Shown: one piece after another, positions 63,980 to 64,000 of the stretch
Layout: every line of letters starts with the position of its first letter
How positions within the stretch are numbered: the stretch's first letter is position 1
Origin: Spirochaetia bacterium UBA5763
Lineage (GTDB): Bacteria; Spirochaetota; UBA4802; UBA5550
Assembly (NCBI GenBank): GCA_002418835.1
Contig: DIEX01000006.1
Location: 42,233-106,232 of the forward strand
DNA length: 64,000 bases
Direction of reading: 5' to 3'
The notes under the pieces: generated by a model
Told to the model about the DNA's origin: nothing
Databases searched by the model: none
The model's input: the letters and a program-made list of their open reading frames with translations, nothing else
Program-made: the position numbers and the translations under genes

Positions 63980-64000
63980 ATCCCCCTTACGCGGATATCC

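Overview
The window looks like a chromosomal segment of an AT-rich spirochaete (Spirochaetota). Evidence: a 5'-partial flagellar FlgG at the left edge, a cytoplasmic filament protein (CfpA-like) gene in the order PPDK-like / hypothetical / cfpA (from memory, the order of Treponema pallidum TP0746-TP0748), and a futalosine-route menaquinone operon. There is one tRNA gene (Thr, CGT), no rRNA and no CRISPR array. All statements come from reading the sequence; no database search was run.

Layout. 1-33.1 kb is mostly ordinary core sequence: flgG, a YwqK/MORN-like exported protein, tatC, pgk, a PPDK paralogue with a degenerate ATP-grasp site, cfpA, a VWA protein, two ABC-F ATPases, a STAS protein, mqnE-mqnA-mqnC with 4-nt overlaps, a NERD-helicase, envelope proteins (acyltransferase, FadL-like porin, FecR-like and other lipoproteins), a long acyl-CoA dehydrogenase, a ferredoxin-like protein, a YjdF-like protein, SixA and tRNA-Thr.

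33.4-61 kb is an accessory/defence region, mostly on the minus strand. Its centre (50.2 to 37.6 kb) is a composite type I restriction-modification locus: hsdM, a PIN-like protein, a small ORF, a HepT-type HEPN toxin, an HsdS whose N-terminus is a fused MntA-like nucleotidyltransferase (the cognate antitoxin fold), an AIPR-family protein, hsdR, then a primase-helicase of the TOTE type. Around it are worn-out modules: mcrB and mcrC remnants, a hicA pseudogene beside intact hicB, orphan nucleotidyltransferases and a VapB-like antitoxin, two Fic genes (one cut by a nonsense codon), a truncated RlaP-like fragment and a HEPN remnant. 51-61 kb holds small cassettes (haem lipoprotein, group II intron whose domain V appears deleted, DUF433/DUF5615, an Xre regulator with a C-protein-like double operator, a SWIM protein, DUF2442) separated by a same-orientation repeat family and by hairpin-rich non-coding DNA.

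The right end returns to core genes (SH3 lipoprotein, acetyl-CoA hydrolase/transferase) and ends in a 50-bp perfect palindrome. Palindromic MITE-like repeats occur at about 22, 34, 57, 60 and 61 kb, including two large copies in opposite orientation 39 kb apart.

The most interesting proposal is the HEPN plus MNT::HsdS arrangement: the specificity subunit of the restriction enzyme may itself be the antitoxin of a HepT ribonuclease, so that loss of the RM complex frees the toxin.
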